NCBI GenBank assembly: GCA_001898485.1
Contig: MKTY01000019.1
Location: forward strand, 372,001-436,000
Direction of reading: 5' to 3'
Length of the DNA stretch: 64,000 nt
From: Sphingobacteriales bacterium 46-32
Lineage (GTDB): Bacteria; Bacteroidota; Bacteroidia; Chitinophagales; Chitinophagaceae
Of this stretch, positions 45,167-54,105 are shown one piece after another; position 1 is the stretch's first letter; every line of letters starts with the position of its first letter. A program made the position numbers and the translations under genes. The notes under the pieces were generated by a model. That model did no database searches and was not told the origin of the DNA. It was given only the letters and a program-made list of their open reading frames with translations.

Positions 45167-46663
45167 TTAACGGAGAGACAGATAGGGGAGTAGTCCATGC
45201 AAACCTCCTTCGCGTCCGTAACCACTTTCTTTATAACCGCCAAAAGGAGAAGTAGGGTCAAATTTGTTGAAGGTATTGGCCCATACCACACCGGCGCGCA
45301 GGCGTTTGGTCATATTAAATATCTTGGAACCTTTGTCGGTCCATACGCCTGCACTGAGTCCATATGGAGTATTGTTGGCTTTTTCGATCACTTCGTCATC
45401 TGTACGGAATGTCAGGATTGCCAGTACGGGGCCAAAGATTTCTTCCTGAGCAATACGGTTGCTTTGTGCAACATTCGTGAAGATGGTAGGGCGGCAAAAG
45501 AAACCTTTGCGCGGAAGGGCACAGGAGCTTTCATACATTTCGGCACCTTCTTTTTTACCGATGGCCAGGTATCGGTGAATGGTATCCAGTTGTTGCCGTG
45601 AGTTGATGGCACCGATATCAGTGTTTTTATCAAGCGGGTCCCCTACAATCAGTGTTTCAATACGGTGTTTGAGTTTGCGGATCACTTCGGCGGCAACAGA
45701 TTCCTGCACGTAGAGGCGTGATCCGGCGCAGCATACATGTCCCTGATTAAAGAAGATGCCATTGATCACTCCCTCTACGGCCTGATCAATAGGAGCGTCT
45801 TCGAAAATGATATTGGCGGCTTTGCCACCCAGCTCCAGTGTAGCTTTTTTAGGCGTTCCGGCAATAGCGCGTTGAATAAGTTTACCTACCTCGGTAGAAC
45901 CGGTAAAAGCGATTTTGTTAATATCAGGATGATTGACAATAGCAGCGCCGGTAGCACCGGCTCCTGTAAGAATATTAACCACGCCGGGAGGCAGGTCGGC
46001 CTCCTGCAATATGGCCGCCAGCTTCAGTGCGGTGAGCGGGGTGGTTTCGGCCGGTTTGAGTACTACCGTATTGCCGGTGGCCAGGGCTGGAGCAATTTTC
46101 CAGGCGGCCATTAGCAGTGGAAAATTCCAGGGTATAATCTGGCCGGCTACACCCAGCGGCGAACATTGCCGGTTGGGAAATGCATATTCCAGTTTGTCGG
46201 CCCAGCCGGCATAATAAAAGAAATGATTAGCTGCAGCAGGTACATCAAAATCCCTGCTTTCACGGATCGGCTTACCGCCATCCAGCGATTCGATTACTGC
46301 AAGTTCCCTGGCCTTTTCCTGGATCATGCGGGCAATACGGAAGATATATTTGGCCCTTTCTTTAGCAGGCATGCGACGCCATACTTTATCATAAGCCTGA
46401 CGGGCAGCCGATACCGCTTTGTCTACGTCTTTTTCATTGGCTGCAGCTACACGGCTTAATACCTTTTCATCGGCGGGATTGATCGTATCAAAATATTCAC
46501 CCGATGAAGGCTTTTGCCAGGTACCATTTATAAAAAGGTCATATTCCGGAGCAATCTGGGCAACGCTGCGGCTTTCGGGTGCCGGTGCATAGGTCCAGCT
46601 GGTATCAAATTTCAGTTTGATGGTATTGGAGCGCCGGGGTTGTTTCTTTTTTTGTACCGCCAT
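45167..46663 (-). CDS. aldehyde dehydrogenase (catalytic)
   Basis: A 498-residue NAD(P)-dependent dehydrogenase. The nucleotide site includes IIPWNFPLLMAAWKIAPALATGNTVVLKPAE and FTGSTEVG. Glu277 in LELGGK and Cys311 in NQGHVCCAGSR are the catalytic residues. The C-terminus has EEIFGPVLAIL and NKFDPTSPFGGYKESGYGREGG. A Lys/Arg-rich tail of about 18 residues precedes the family N-terminus. The operon order deoC, ALDH, ALDH-like suggests that it oxidises the acetaldehyde released by DeoC. That is inference. Confidence 0.95.
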   Translation of the reverse strand: MAVQKKKQPRRSNTIKLKFDTSWTYAPAPESRSVAQIAPEYDLFINGTWQKPSSGEYFDTINPADEKVLSRVAAANEKDVDKAVSAARQAYDKVWRRMPAKERAKYIFRIARMIQEKARELAVIESLDGGKPIRESRDFDVPAAANHFFYYAGWADKLEYAFPNRQCSPLGVAGQIIPWNFPLLMAAWKIAPALATGNTVVLKPAETTPLTALKLAAILQEADLPPGVVNILTGAGATGAAIVNHPDINKIAFTGSTEVGKLIQRAIAGTPKKATLELGGKAANIIFEDAPIDQAVEGVINGIFFNQGHVCCAGSRLYVQESVAAEVIRKLKHRIETLIVGDPLDKNTDIGAINSRQQLDTIHRYLAIGKKEGAEMYESSCALPRKGFFCRPTIFTNVAQSNRIAQEEIFGPVLAILTFRTDDEVIEKANNTPYGLSAGVWTDKGSKIFNMTKRLRAGVVWANTFNKFDPTSPFGGYKESGYGREGGLHGLLPYLSLR

Positions 46664-46713
46664 AATAGCTTATTGGTGTTAATGTACAAATGATAAAATA
46701 AGATGAAGTTGAT

Positions 46714-47664
46714 TTAGTCAACACTGAAGTAGTTGCTGCTTTGATAAATACCGGTTTGTTCTTTTACCAGCTGCATCAGTACATCATTGGCGAGGCTGCT
46801 GGCACCAAAGCGAAACCACTCATTGCTGAGCCAGGCTTCTCCCAGTACTTCTTTTACCATCACCAGGTAATGAAGTGCCAGTTTGGATTTGGAGATACCA
46901 CCTGCTGGTTTCATGCCCACCATTCGCCCGGTTTTAAAATAATAATCGCGGATAGCCTCCAGCATTACCAGCGTCACAGGCATGGTGGCAGCCGGTTGAA
47001 TTTTACCTGTAGATGTTTTGATAAAATCTGCGCCGGCATGCATGGCAATATCGCTGGCGCGACGCACTTTATCATAGGTACCCAGTTCACCTGTTTCCAG
47101 AATCACTTTGAGACGGGCTTCGCCGCAGGCTTCTTTAATTGCAGCTATTTCATCAAAAACAAAGTTGTATTCGCCGGCATGAAATTTACCACGGCTGATG
47201 ACCATATCTATTTCATCGGCACCTTCGTTTACCGCATACCGCGTGTCCCGCAGTTTGATATCGCGGGGGGCCTGGCCGCTGGGAAAAGCAGTGGCAACAG
47301 ATGCCACTTTAATACCAGAATTGCCCAGCGCCTGGCGGGCAGTACGAACAAGACTGGGATAAACGCATACAGCTGCTACCGTGGGCAGGCCAGGCAGTGC
47401 GTCATGCGGGTGCATCGCTTTATAACAAAGCTGTTTTACCTTTCCTTCAGAGTCTTTGCCTTCAAGTGTGGTAAGGTCGATCATGTTGAGTACCAGCCGA
47501 AGGCCATTTTGTTTGGCTTCTTTTTTAATACTGCGCGTAGTAAAACGGCTGGCTCTTTCTTCCACACCAACCTGATCAATATGCGGTGAAAGCGAAAAAC
47601 TGAGACGAGGCTCCGTTTTGGAAGAGCTGCTCCTTGATGATCCCGTAGCAGGCATAGCAAACAT
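46714..47664 (-). CDS. deoC: deoxyribose-phosphate aldolase
   Basis: A 316-residue protein of the long DeoC form. IDLTTLEGKDSEGKVKQLC, VAAVCVYPSLV, VASVATAFPSGQ and VNEGADEIDMVI are family blocks. The Schiff-base Lys lies in DFIKTSTGK and a second conserved Lys in GMKPAGGI. It splits deoxyribose 5-phosphate into glyceraldehyde 3-phosphate and acetaldehyde. The first ~40 residues are a Ser-rich extension (SSRSSSSK) with no family match. ATG at 47664 is used; a TTG five codons before is possible. It heads the deoC-ALDH-ALDH operon. Confidence 0.95.
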   Translation of the reverse strand: MFAMPATGSSRSSSSKTEPRLSFSLSPHIDQVGVEERASRFTTRSIKKEAKQNGLRLVLNMIDLTTLEGKDSEGKVKQLCYKAMHPHDALPGLPTVAAVCVYPSLVRTARQALGNSGIKVASVATAFPSGQAPRDIKLRDTRYAVNEGADEIDMVISRGKFHAGEYNFVFDEIAAIKEACGEARLKVILETGELGTYDKVRRASDIAMHAGADFIKTSTGKIQPAATMPVTLVMLEAIRDYYFKTGRMVGMKPAGGISKSKLALHYLVMVKEVLGEAWLSNEWFRFGASSLANDVLMQLVKEQTGIYQSSNYFSVD

Positions 47665-47788
47665 ATTTGTGTGTGGCAAAGGTACTAAATGGGCGTCTGC
47701 AATAATAAATATTTGAACTGGCCCATGCCTGCTACGGTGCAGGGTAAAATGCCGGATCGGCCGAAACGGAAAACAGGTGAAATATTTC

Positions 47789-48145
47789 TTAACTCTCGTT
47801 CGATTTTTTAAAATAGCTGGTTAATAAACCACCGATTGCACCGCTGAAGAATAATTTATCAATGCCCTGAATTTGTTCTTCGGTCAGCCATTTATTGCTT
47901 TCAGGCAGTATCAAGTGTAATAGCCGGATAGCAATGCCCAGTGTGGCAACCGCGGCTGCAGTAATTATGAAGAAAATGAATAACCAGTTGATAACGTTTT
48001 TCAGGCGCTCCTTTCTCAACTGTTCATTAAAATAAGCATCCAGTTCCTTCCTTGCTCTTTTATCATTATGCACCAGGGGAGGAGGTTCGGTAATATACCT
48101 GAGCCTGTCTTCAGATAGCGGCTGATTCGGCGGCTGCATTGTCAT
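47789..48145 (-). CDS. small membrane protein, candidate toxin of a PanAT pair
   Basis: A 118-residue product. It has a charged N-terminal half (KRARKELDAYFNEQLRKERLK), one strong membrane helix (about 51-78: NVINWLFIFFIITAAAVATLGIAIRLLHLIL) and a second weaker hydrophobic stretch (about 97-112: FFSGAIGGLLTSYF). The start (ATG at 48145 or 48139) overlaps the end of the Panacea-domain gene by up to 35 bp, which suggests translational coupling. Toxins paired with Panacea antitoxins are diverse, and several are small membrane-depolarising proteins. The toxin role is inference from position and type. Confidence 0.7.
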   Translation of the reverse strand: MTMQPPNQPLSEDRLRYITEPPPLVHNDKRARKELDAYFNEQLRKERLKNVINWLFIFFIITAAAVATLGIAIRLLHLILPESNKWLTEEQIQGIDKLFFSGAIGGLLTSYFKKSNES

Positions 48146-48599
48146 TCATTTTTGACTTATAATGTTCTGTAATGACATCTGTGCCGATGATAACGGCTCG
48201 TTTAGCCTTACCGCCTTCTTTATTCCAGACAATATCCCACGGGGTATTGGGCTGATGGGTCATGGTGGAAAGCTGGAGCCCATCAAATTTGCTGTAGACT
48301 TCCCATATACGGTCAAGGAATTGTTTTAAACCGGGAGATAAAGACTCCTGGTCGGGTAGAGGAGCATATTGAGTAATTGGGTAATTGGAATAATCTTTAA
48401 AAGCATGATAAACAGAGCCGATAACTGGGCCATACTTCCAGGCCTGTACCGGTTCATTGATAAGGGGGCTGTTGTATAAACCCAGGTGCCAGCCATGGGC
48501 AATATATACGAGCTTGACCAGCTTCATGGGTGTTATTTCCTTACCGGTTTGAAAGGATTTTGTAAGAAAATAATTGGCAATAAGGATAGGATTATGCAT
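48111..48599 (-). CDS. Panacea-domain (DUF4065, SocA-like) protein, candidate PanA antitoxin
   Basis: A 162-residue cytoplasmic protein. The Panacea domain runs almost end to end: NPILIANYFLTKSFQTGKEITPMKLVKLVYIAHGWHLGLYNSPLINEPVQAWKYGPVIGSVYHAFKDYSN, followed by a helical C-terminus (FLDRIWEVYSKFDGLQLSTMTHQPNTPWD). Domain proteins of this type neutralise many unrelated toxins encoded beside them and are also found with phage genes. The downstream overlapping membrane-protein gene is the likely partner. A fragment of family B repeat words (TTAGCACATTTCCCAC) is upstream at about 48632-48648. Confidence 0.85.
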   Translation of the reverse strand: MHNPILIANYFLTKSFQTGKEITPMKLVKLVYIAHGWHLGLYNSPLINEPVQAWKYGPVIGSVYHAFKDYSNYPITQYAPLPDQESLSPGLKQFLDRIWEVYSKFDGLQLSTMTHQPNTPWDIVWNKEGGKAKRAVIIGTDVITEHYKSKMNDNAAAESAAI

Positions 48600-48883
48600 G
48601 GCTAACTTATTTAGTTTTTATAGCTACTAAAATTAGCACATTTCCCACGTTCCTGCCCTGTTCTCCCGACAGTTTTTTCACCCTTTTTTATGTGCCCGAT
48701 AAATCTTAAATCTTTTTTGACTGCTTATTTCCGCAGGATATCAGTTGATCTGGTTCTGCCATTCATCACACGGTGCAGGCTATATGGCCGGTTTGCGTTA
48801 AATTCGGCACCTCCTTGACTGGGTTTTGCCTGGTGCACAAGGTTTGGCGAAAAAGGCCTTCTAATAAAAAAAATCACACACGA

Positions 48884-51800
48884 ATGAGAAAACCAAAGCT
48901 CCTGCAAAAGTTGTTGGGTGGACTGGTACTGATGGCCAGTTCCGGACAACTCCATGCCCAGGCAACCTTCCCTGAAAATGGGGTGGCAGATCCCCGGCAT
49001 GGCCATTATGCGCTCACCCATGCGTCTATTGTAAAAGATGGTACCACCACACTTACCGATGCCACACTGGTCATCAAAGACGGAAAGATTGTGGCTTTAG
49101 GCAGCGGCCTGAAAGTGCCCGCCGGCGCTATTGAAGTAGACTGCAAAGGAAAGTTTATCTATCCTTCCTTTATTGATATTTATGCCGACTATGGCACTAC
49201 GGTGAGCAGCCCCGCCGGTGGCGGTGGTTTTACACCGGGCCAGCAGCCACAGCTCAACAATAATGCAAATGGCCCCTATGGCTGGAACCAGGCCATCAAA
49301 AGTGATGTAGAGGCATATAAAGTGTTCAGCGTTGATGAGGCAAAAGCCAAGGCCCTGCGCGAAGCTGGTTTCGGTACGGTACTTTCTCACGTACGTGATG
49401 GTATTGCCCGCGGTACAGGTACCGTGGTTACTCTCGCCTCGCAGAAAGAAAACTTCGTAATGCTGAAAGAAAGAGCTTCTGCCCACTATTCACTGAGTAA
49501 AGGCACATCGCGCCAGAGCTACCCCAGCTCTATGATGGGTACCATTGCCCTGCTGCGTCAGACTTATCTCGATGCACAGTGGTATAAAGGAAAACCTGCA
49601 CAGGAAGGTGTAAACCTGACCCTGCAGTCATGGCTCGATAATCAGAGCCTGCCACAAATATTTGAAGCCAATGATAAATGGAATGACCTGCGTGCCGATC
49701 GTATTGGTGACGAGTTTGGCGTTCAATACATCATTAAAGCCGGCCAGAACGAATATCAGCGGATAAAGGAAATGAAAGGAACCAATGCCAGCTTTATTCT
49801 TCCGCTCAATTTTCCCCAGGCACAGGATGTGGAAGATCCCAATGATGCCCGTTTTGTATCGCTCAATGATATGAAACACTGGGAGCTGGCCCCAACCAAT
49901 ATTGCCGCTTTCGAAAAAGCCGGTATCAATTTTTGTCTTACCACTTCAGACCTGCGTGGCGTAAACCAGTTCTGGCCTTCGCTCCGTAAGGCAATGGAAT
50001 ACGGATTATCTGAAGCCAAAGCCCTGGAAGCCCTTACTAAAGTGCCAGCCACCCTGCTGGGTGTATATGACAAGGTAGGTAGTCTCGAAACAGGCAAAGT
50101 GGCCAACTTCCTGATCACCAACGGACCCATCTTCGACGAAAAAACAGTAATTATCGACAACTGGGTGCAGGGTATTAAGTACGAAGTAAAAGATGATGTA
50201 AGCGCTTTTGCCGGTACCTATAACCTGGTTGTAAATACACCCGGTGGAAAAGAGAATTATACACTGGATGTAAAATCGGCCAGTTCTGCCACCCTTTTTG
50301 CAAAAGACACGCTCAACGCACGCCTTAGCTTTGATGGCAAACAGGTAAAACTGAGTTATGCTCCGCAAACCCGCCGTCAGCGTCCTGAAGGTGGTGGTGG
50401 CGGTGGTGCCCGCCCTGGTGGCCCTGGCGGAGCCGGTGCCTCACAGGCTTTGCCAGCTACAGCAACAAGGCTGAGTGGTCTTAGCAATGGTACAGAATGG
50501 AATGGTATCGGTACCGATTCTTCCGGCAACTCGCTTACCTGGACTGCTGTTCGTATTAAAGCGGCAGAAGCCAGACAGGATAGCGCCCGTAAAAAAGAAA
50601 AACCTCAACTGGGTGCCGTAACCTATCCCTTTGAGCCATTTGGCTGGGAGGAAAGTCAGCAGCCACGCCAGGAGACGATCCTGATCCGCAATGCTACCGT
50701 TTGGACCAATGAAAAAGACGGTGTGCTGAAAGAAACCGATGTACTGATCAAAAACGGTAAGATAGCTGCAGTAGGTAAGAATCTTTCTGATGCTTCTGCA
50801 CGTGTAATAGATGGTACCGGCAAACACGTAACCCCGGGTATTATTGATGAACACTCGCACATCGCTGCCGCATCAATCAACGAAGGTGCGCAAAGCGTAA
50901 CATCTGAAGTACGAATTGCCGACAACCTCAACCCGGATGATATCAACATATACCGCCAGTTGAGTGGTGGCGTGACCAGCTCACACATTCTGCACGGTTC
51001 TGCCAACGTAATTGGTGGTCAGACACAGCTGATCAAACTGCGCTGGGGGGCCAATGATGAAGACCTGAAATTCAAAAACTGGACCGGTCAGATAAAATTT
51101 GCATTGGGCGAAAACGTAAAACGTTCCAGCTCCACACAGGGCAATATCCGTTATCCTGATACCCGCATGGGTGTAGAACAGGTGTTGGTAGATGCCTTTA
51201 CAAGAGCCAAAGATTATAAAAAAGCATGGCAGGATTACAACAATGCCAAAGACAAAAAAGGACTGGCTGTTCCCCGCCGTGACCTCGAGCTGGACGCGCT
51301 GGCTGAGATACTCGACAACAAACGTTTTATCACCTGTCACTCCTATGTGCAAAGTGAGATCAACAGCTCTATGCATGTAGCAGAACAAATGGGATATAAG
51401 TACAATACATTTACCCATATCCTGGAAGGCTATAAAGTGGCTGATAAAATGAAAGCACATGGAGCTAATGCTTCCACCTTCTCCGACTGGTGGGCGTATA
51501 AAATGGAAGTAGAGGATGCTATTCCCTACAACGCTGCCATCATGCACAAAGTGGGGCTCAATGTGGCCATCAACTCAGATGATGCCGAAATGGCCCGCCG
51601 TCTGAATCAGGAAGCTGCCAAAATTGTGAAATATGGTGGCGTATCAGAAGAAGATGCACTGAAAATGGTAACCCTTAACCCAGCCAAAATGCTGCACGTG
51701 GAAGACCGCGTGGGTAGCCTTAAACCCGGAAAAGATGGCGATGTGGTGGTATGGAGCGACCATCCGCTGAGCATTTATGCAAAATCGCTGTACACCATTG

Positions 51801-52024
51801 TAGATGGTACAGTTTATTTTGACCGGGAAAAAGATGCACAAATGCAAAAGCTGGTAGACAATGAGCGCAACCGCCTTATTCGTAAAATGAATGGCGAAAA
51901 ACGCAGTGGTGCAGCCGTTATCCCTGCTCAGCCCAGCTATCAGATTATGCATACCTGCAGCGATCATGGCCATAGTCATGGACTGCTGGTAGTGGATGTA
52001 GAAGAAGAAAATACTAACGACTAA
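48884..52024 (+). CDS. exported double amidohydrolase-fold protein
   Basis: A 1046-residue product from the ATG at 48884, with signal peptide LLQKLLGGLVLMASSGQLHAQA. It holds two amidohydrolase-like halves. The first (about 30-500) keeps the composite beta domain (IVKDGTTTLTDATLVIKDGKIVALG) but has IDIYADYG where the metal HxH should be. A Gly/Pro linker (about 505-525) and a beta segment follow. The second (about 595-1000) has DEHSHIAA (His pair), TCHSYVQSE and NSDDAEMARR (metal Asp), so it can be active. The C-terminal tail is His-rich (HTCSDHGHSHG). A partner gene follows 11 bp downstream. The hydrolysed substrate is unknown. Confidence 0.88.
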   Translation: MRKPKLLQKLLGGLVLMASSGQLHAQATFPENGVADPRHGHYALTHASIVKDGTTTLTDATLVIKDGKIVALGSGLKVPAGAIEVDCKGKFIYPSFIDIYADYGTTVSSPAGGGGFTPGQQPQLNNNANGPYGWNQAIKSDVEAYKVFSVDEAKAKALREAGFGTVLSHVRDGIARGTGTVVTLASQKENFVMLKERASAHYSLSKGTSRQSYPSSMMGTIALLRQTYLDAQWYKGKPAQEGVNLTLQSWLDNQSLPQIFEANDKWNDLRADRIGDEFGVQYIIKAGQNEYQRIKEMKGTNASFILPLNFPQAQDVEDPNDARFVSLNDMKHWELAPTNIAAFEKAGINFCLTTSDLRGVNQFWPSLRKAMEYGLSEAKALEALTKVPATLLGVYDKVGSLETGKVANFLITNGPIFDEKTVIIDNWVQGIKYEVKDDVSAFAGTYNLVVNTPGGKENYTLDVKSASSATLFAKDTLNARLSFDGKQVKLSYAPQTRRQRPEGGGGGGARPGGPGGAGASQALPATATRLSGLSNGTEWNGIGTDSSGNSLTWTAVRIKAAEARQDSARKKEKPQLGAVTYPFEPFGWEESQQPRQETILIRNATVWTNEKDGVLKETDVLIKNGKIAAVGKNLSDASARVIDGTGKHVTPGIIDEHSHIAAASINEGAQSVTSEVRIADNLNPDDINIYRQLSGGVTSSHILHGSANVIGGQTQLIKLRWGANDEDLKFKNWTGQIKFALGENVKRSSSTQGNIRYPDTRMGVEQVLVDAFTRAKDYKKAWQDYNNAKDKKGLAVPRRDLELDALAEILDNKRFITCHSYVQSEINSSMHVAEQMGYKYNTFTHILEGYKVADKMKAHGANASTFSDWWAYKMEVEDAIPYNAAIMHKVGLNVAINSDDAEMARRLNQEAAKIVKYGGVSEEDALKMVTLNPAKMLHVEDRVGSLKPGKDGDVVVWSDHPLSIYAKSLYTIVDGTVYFDREKDAQMQKLVDNERNRLIRKMNGEKRSGAAVIPAQPSYQIMHTCSDHGHSHGLLVVDVEEENTND

Positions 52025-52035
52025 AACCCAGTGCA

Positions 52036-53355
52036 ATGAGAAAAATATTTTTAGCCTTATCAATCGGTTTTCTGGCCACAGCATCGGCCCAGGAAACAGT
52101 ATATCCCGCAAGGGAAAATAAAGGCGTCACCTTTATTAAGAACGCCACTATTCACGTGGGCAATGGCAAAGTGATTGAAAACGGTGTGATCAAAATCAGC
52201 AATGGCAAGATCGAAGCTGTAGGGGCAGACATTGCTGTACCTGCCGATGGTACAGTAGTGGATGCCAAAGGCAAACACGTTTATCCCGGCCTCATTCTCC
52301 CTTCCAGCACACTTGGTCTGGTGGAAGTATCTGCCGTGCGTGCTTCAACTGATGTGCGCGAGATAGGTGACCTTAACCCCAATGTACGGTCTATTATTGC
52401 GTACAATACCGATTCTAAAGTGATCAATACCCTGCGTTCAAACGGTGTACTCCTGGCCAATGTGGTGCCGCAGGGAAGTTTCCTGGCAGGTACCTCATCG
52501 GTGGTGCAGCTAGACGCGTGGAACTGGGAAGATGCCGCCTACAAAACTGATGAAGGCATGCATCTCTATATGCCCAGCCTGATGAACCGTTTCCGCGGTT
52601 TTGGTGGTTTTGGTGGCGGTGGTGGTCGCGGCGGTGGCGCTCCGTCAGATCCGGTTAAAGAAGGGCTGGATAAAGTGGAAGGATTGAAAGGTTTCTTCCG
52701 CCAGGCAAAAGCTTACCTGGCTGAGCCCAAACACACAGAGACCAATCTTAAATTCGAATCAGTAAAGGCGCTCTTCGACAAAAAGCAGAAATTCTATGTA
52801 CACGCTAATACCGTAAAACAAATTCTGCTGGCGCTTGATTTCGTAAAAGAGTTCGGTTTCGATGTTACTATCGTTGGGGGTAGCGACAGCTGGCAGGTAG
52901 CCGATCTGCTGCGTGAAAATAACGTCTCAGTCATATTACAGCAACCCCATAGTCTGCCAACCGCAGAAGATGATGATGTGGATCAGCCGTATAAAACAGC
53001 AGCCCTGCTGCAAAAGGCCGGTGTATTGTTTGCCATTTCCGATGATGATAGCCAGACCCGTGGCCGTAATCTGGCTTTCAATGCCGGTACTGCCGCTGCA
53101 TATGGCCTCAGCAAAGAAGAAGCGCTGGCAGCTATTACACTCAACGCAGCCAAAGTACTGGGCGTGGCAGATAAAACAGGTAGCATTGAAGTAGGTAAAG
53201 ACGCTAATATCGTGATCAGTTCAGGTGATATCCTCGACATGCGTACCAGCCAGGTTACAGATGCCTGGATACAGGGACGCAAAATAGACCTCACAGATAA
53301 ACACAAACTGCTCAATGAGCGCTACAACGAAAAATATAAACTGAAAGGTTTCTGA
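52036..53355 (+). CDS. exported amidohydrolase-fold protein lacking the HxH motif
   Basis: A 439-residue product with signal peptide KIFLALSIGFLATASAQ. NATIHVGNGKVIENGVIKISNGKIEAVGADI and the C-terminal GSIEVGKDANIVISSGDIL are the amidohydrolase composite domain. The HxH metal pair is replaced (PGLILPSSTLGLVEV), as in the N-terminal half of the preceding gene, which it resembles. A Gly-rich insertion (FGGFGGGGGRGGG) is at about 190-203. It is probably a non-catalytic partner in a heteromer with the 1046-aa protein. Confidence 0.88.
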   Translation: MRKIFLALSIGFLATASAQETVYPARENKGVTFIKNATIHVGNGKVIENGVIKISNGKIEAVGADIAVPADGTVVDAKGKHVYPGLILPSSTLGLVEVSAVRASTDVREIGDLNPNVRSIIAYNTDSKVINTLRSNGVLLANVVPQGSFLAGTSSVVQLDAWNWEDAAYKTDEGMHLYMPSLMNRFRGFGGFGGGGGRGGGAPSDPVKEGLDKVEGLKGFFRQAKAYLAEPKHTETNLKFESVKALFDKKQKFYVHANTVKQILLALDFVKEFGFDVTIVGGSDSWQVADLLRENNVSVILQQPHSLPTAEDDDVDQPYKTAALLQKAGVLFAISDDDSQTRGRNLAFNAGTAAAYGLSKEEALAAITLNAAKVLGVADKTGSIEVGKDANIVISSGDILDMRTSQVTDAWIQGRKIDLTDKHKLLNERYNEKYKLKGF

Positions 53356-53375
53356 TATTTTTAATTGTGTTTTAC

Positions 53376-53405
53376 AAAAAAGGGTGCCCGATGGCGCCCT
53401 TTTTT
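53376..53405. terminator. bidirectional terminator
   Basis: AAAAAAGGGTGCC pairs with GGCGCCCTTTTTT (one G-U) around a CGAT loop. It lies 20 bp after the amidohydrolase-partner stop codon and 24 bp before the convergent response regulator stop codon. Confidence 0.9.
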
Positions 53406-53428
53406 ATTGGCAGTAGTAAGTAACAGAT

Positions 53429-54094
53429 CTATGGAGTAACAATACCATGTCTGATGGCGATCATAGCAAGGCCCACCCTTGACCGCACATCCAGTTTTAC
53501 AAACATCTGATCGCGCAGCGAATCAATGGAGCGGGGGTTAAGCCCCATCCTCTGCGCAATTTCCTTATAGGTAAGATCGGTACAGGCGAGTTTCAGAAAA
53601 CTTATTTCCTGATCGCTTAACAATGATTTGTAAATATTTACCTGCGAGCCGTCCTGTGAGCGGAAAAGATTGACAAGCTTGCCGGTTGTGTCATGCGAGT
53701 AATAGAACCCCGATTGCATGACGGAATGAATGGCAAACTTGAGTTCGGAAGGGTGGATATCCTTTTTCAAAAATCCTTTTACACCAGATTGCAGCAGACG
53801 TATAAGTGAGAGCTCCGAATCGTACATCGTCAGCATCAGCACATGTACTTTCGGAAAATTTGTACGCAGATAATCGGCCGTTTCAAACCCATTACATTCC
53901 GGCATATTTAAATCCAGTATGGCTACATCCGGTACATTACCGTCTGTGAGCGATTGAATGAATTCGTGCCCGTTTCCGGATAAGTTGATGACCTTGCAAT
54001 CGCCAAAACCATCGATTAATGTAGCCAGCGCATTGCGTAGCAGAATATGATCGTCTATCAGCGAAACTTTAATTGGTGTAGAAGGATCTGGCAT
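53429..54094 (-). CDS. NarL/FixJ-type response regulator
   Basis: A 221-residue regulator: receiver domain with phospho-acceptor Asp61 (VAILDLNMPECNGFE), Lys in GFLKKDIHP, and a LuxR-type helix-turn-helix (LSDQEISFLKLACTDLTYKEIAQRMGLNPRSIDSLRDQMFVKLDVRS) at the C-terminus. It follows the kinase gene by 11 bp, so the two form a two-component pair. Target genes are not evident. Confidence 0.94.
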   Translation of the reverse strand: MPDPSTPIKVSLIDDHILLRNALATLIDGFGDCKVINLSGNGHEFIQSLTDGNVPDVAILDLNMPECNGFETADYLRTNFPKVHVLMLTMYDSELSLIRLLQSGVKGFLKKDIHPSELKFAIHSVMQSGFYYSHDTTGKLVNLFRSQDGSQVNIYKSLLSDQEISFLKLACTDLTYKEIAQRMGLNPRSIDSLRDQMFVKLDVRSRVGLAMIAIRHGIVTP

Positions 54095-54105
54095 GGTAAA
54101 ATGGG

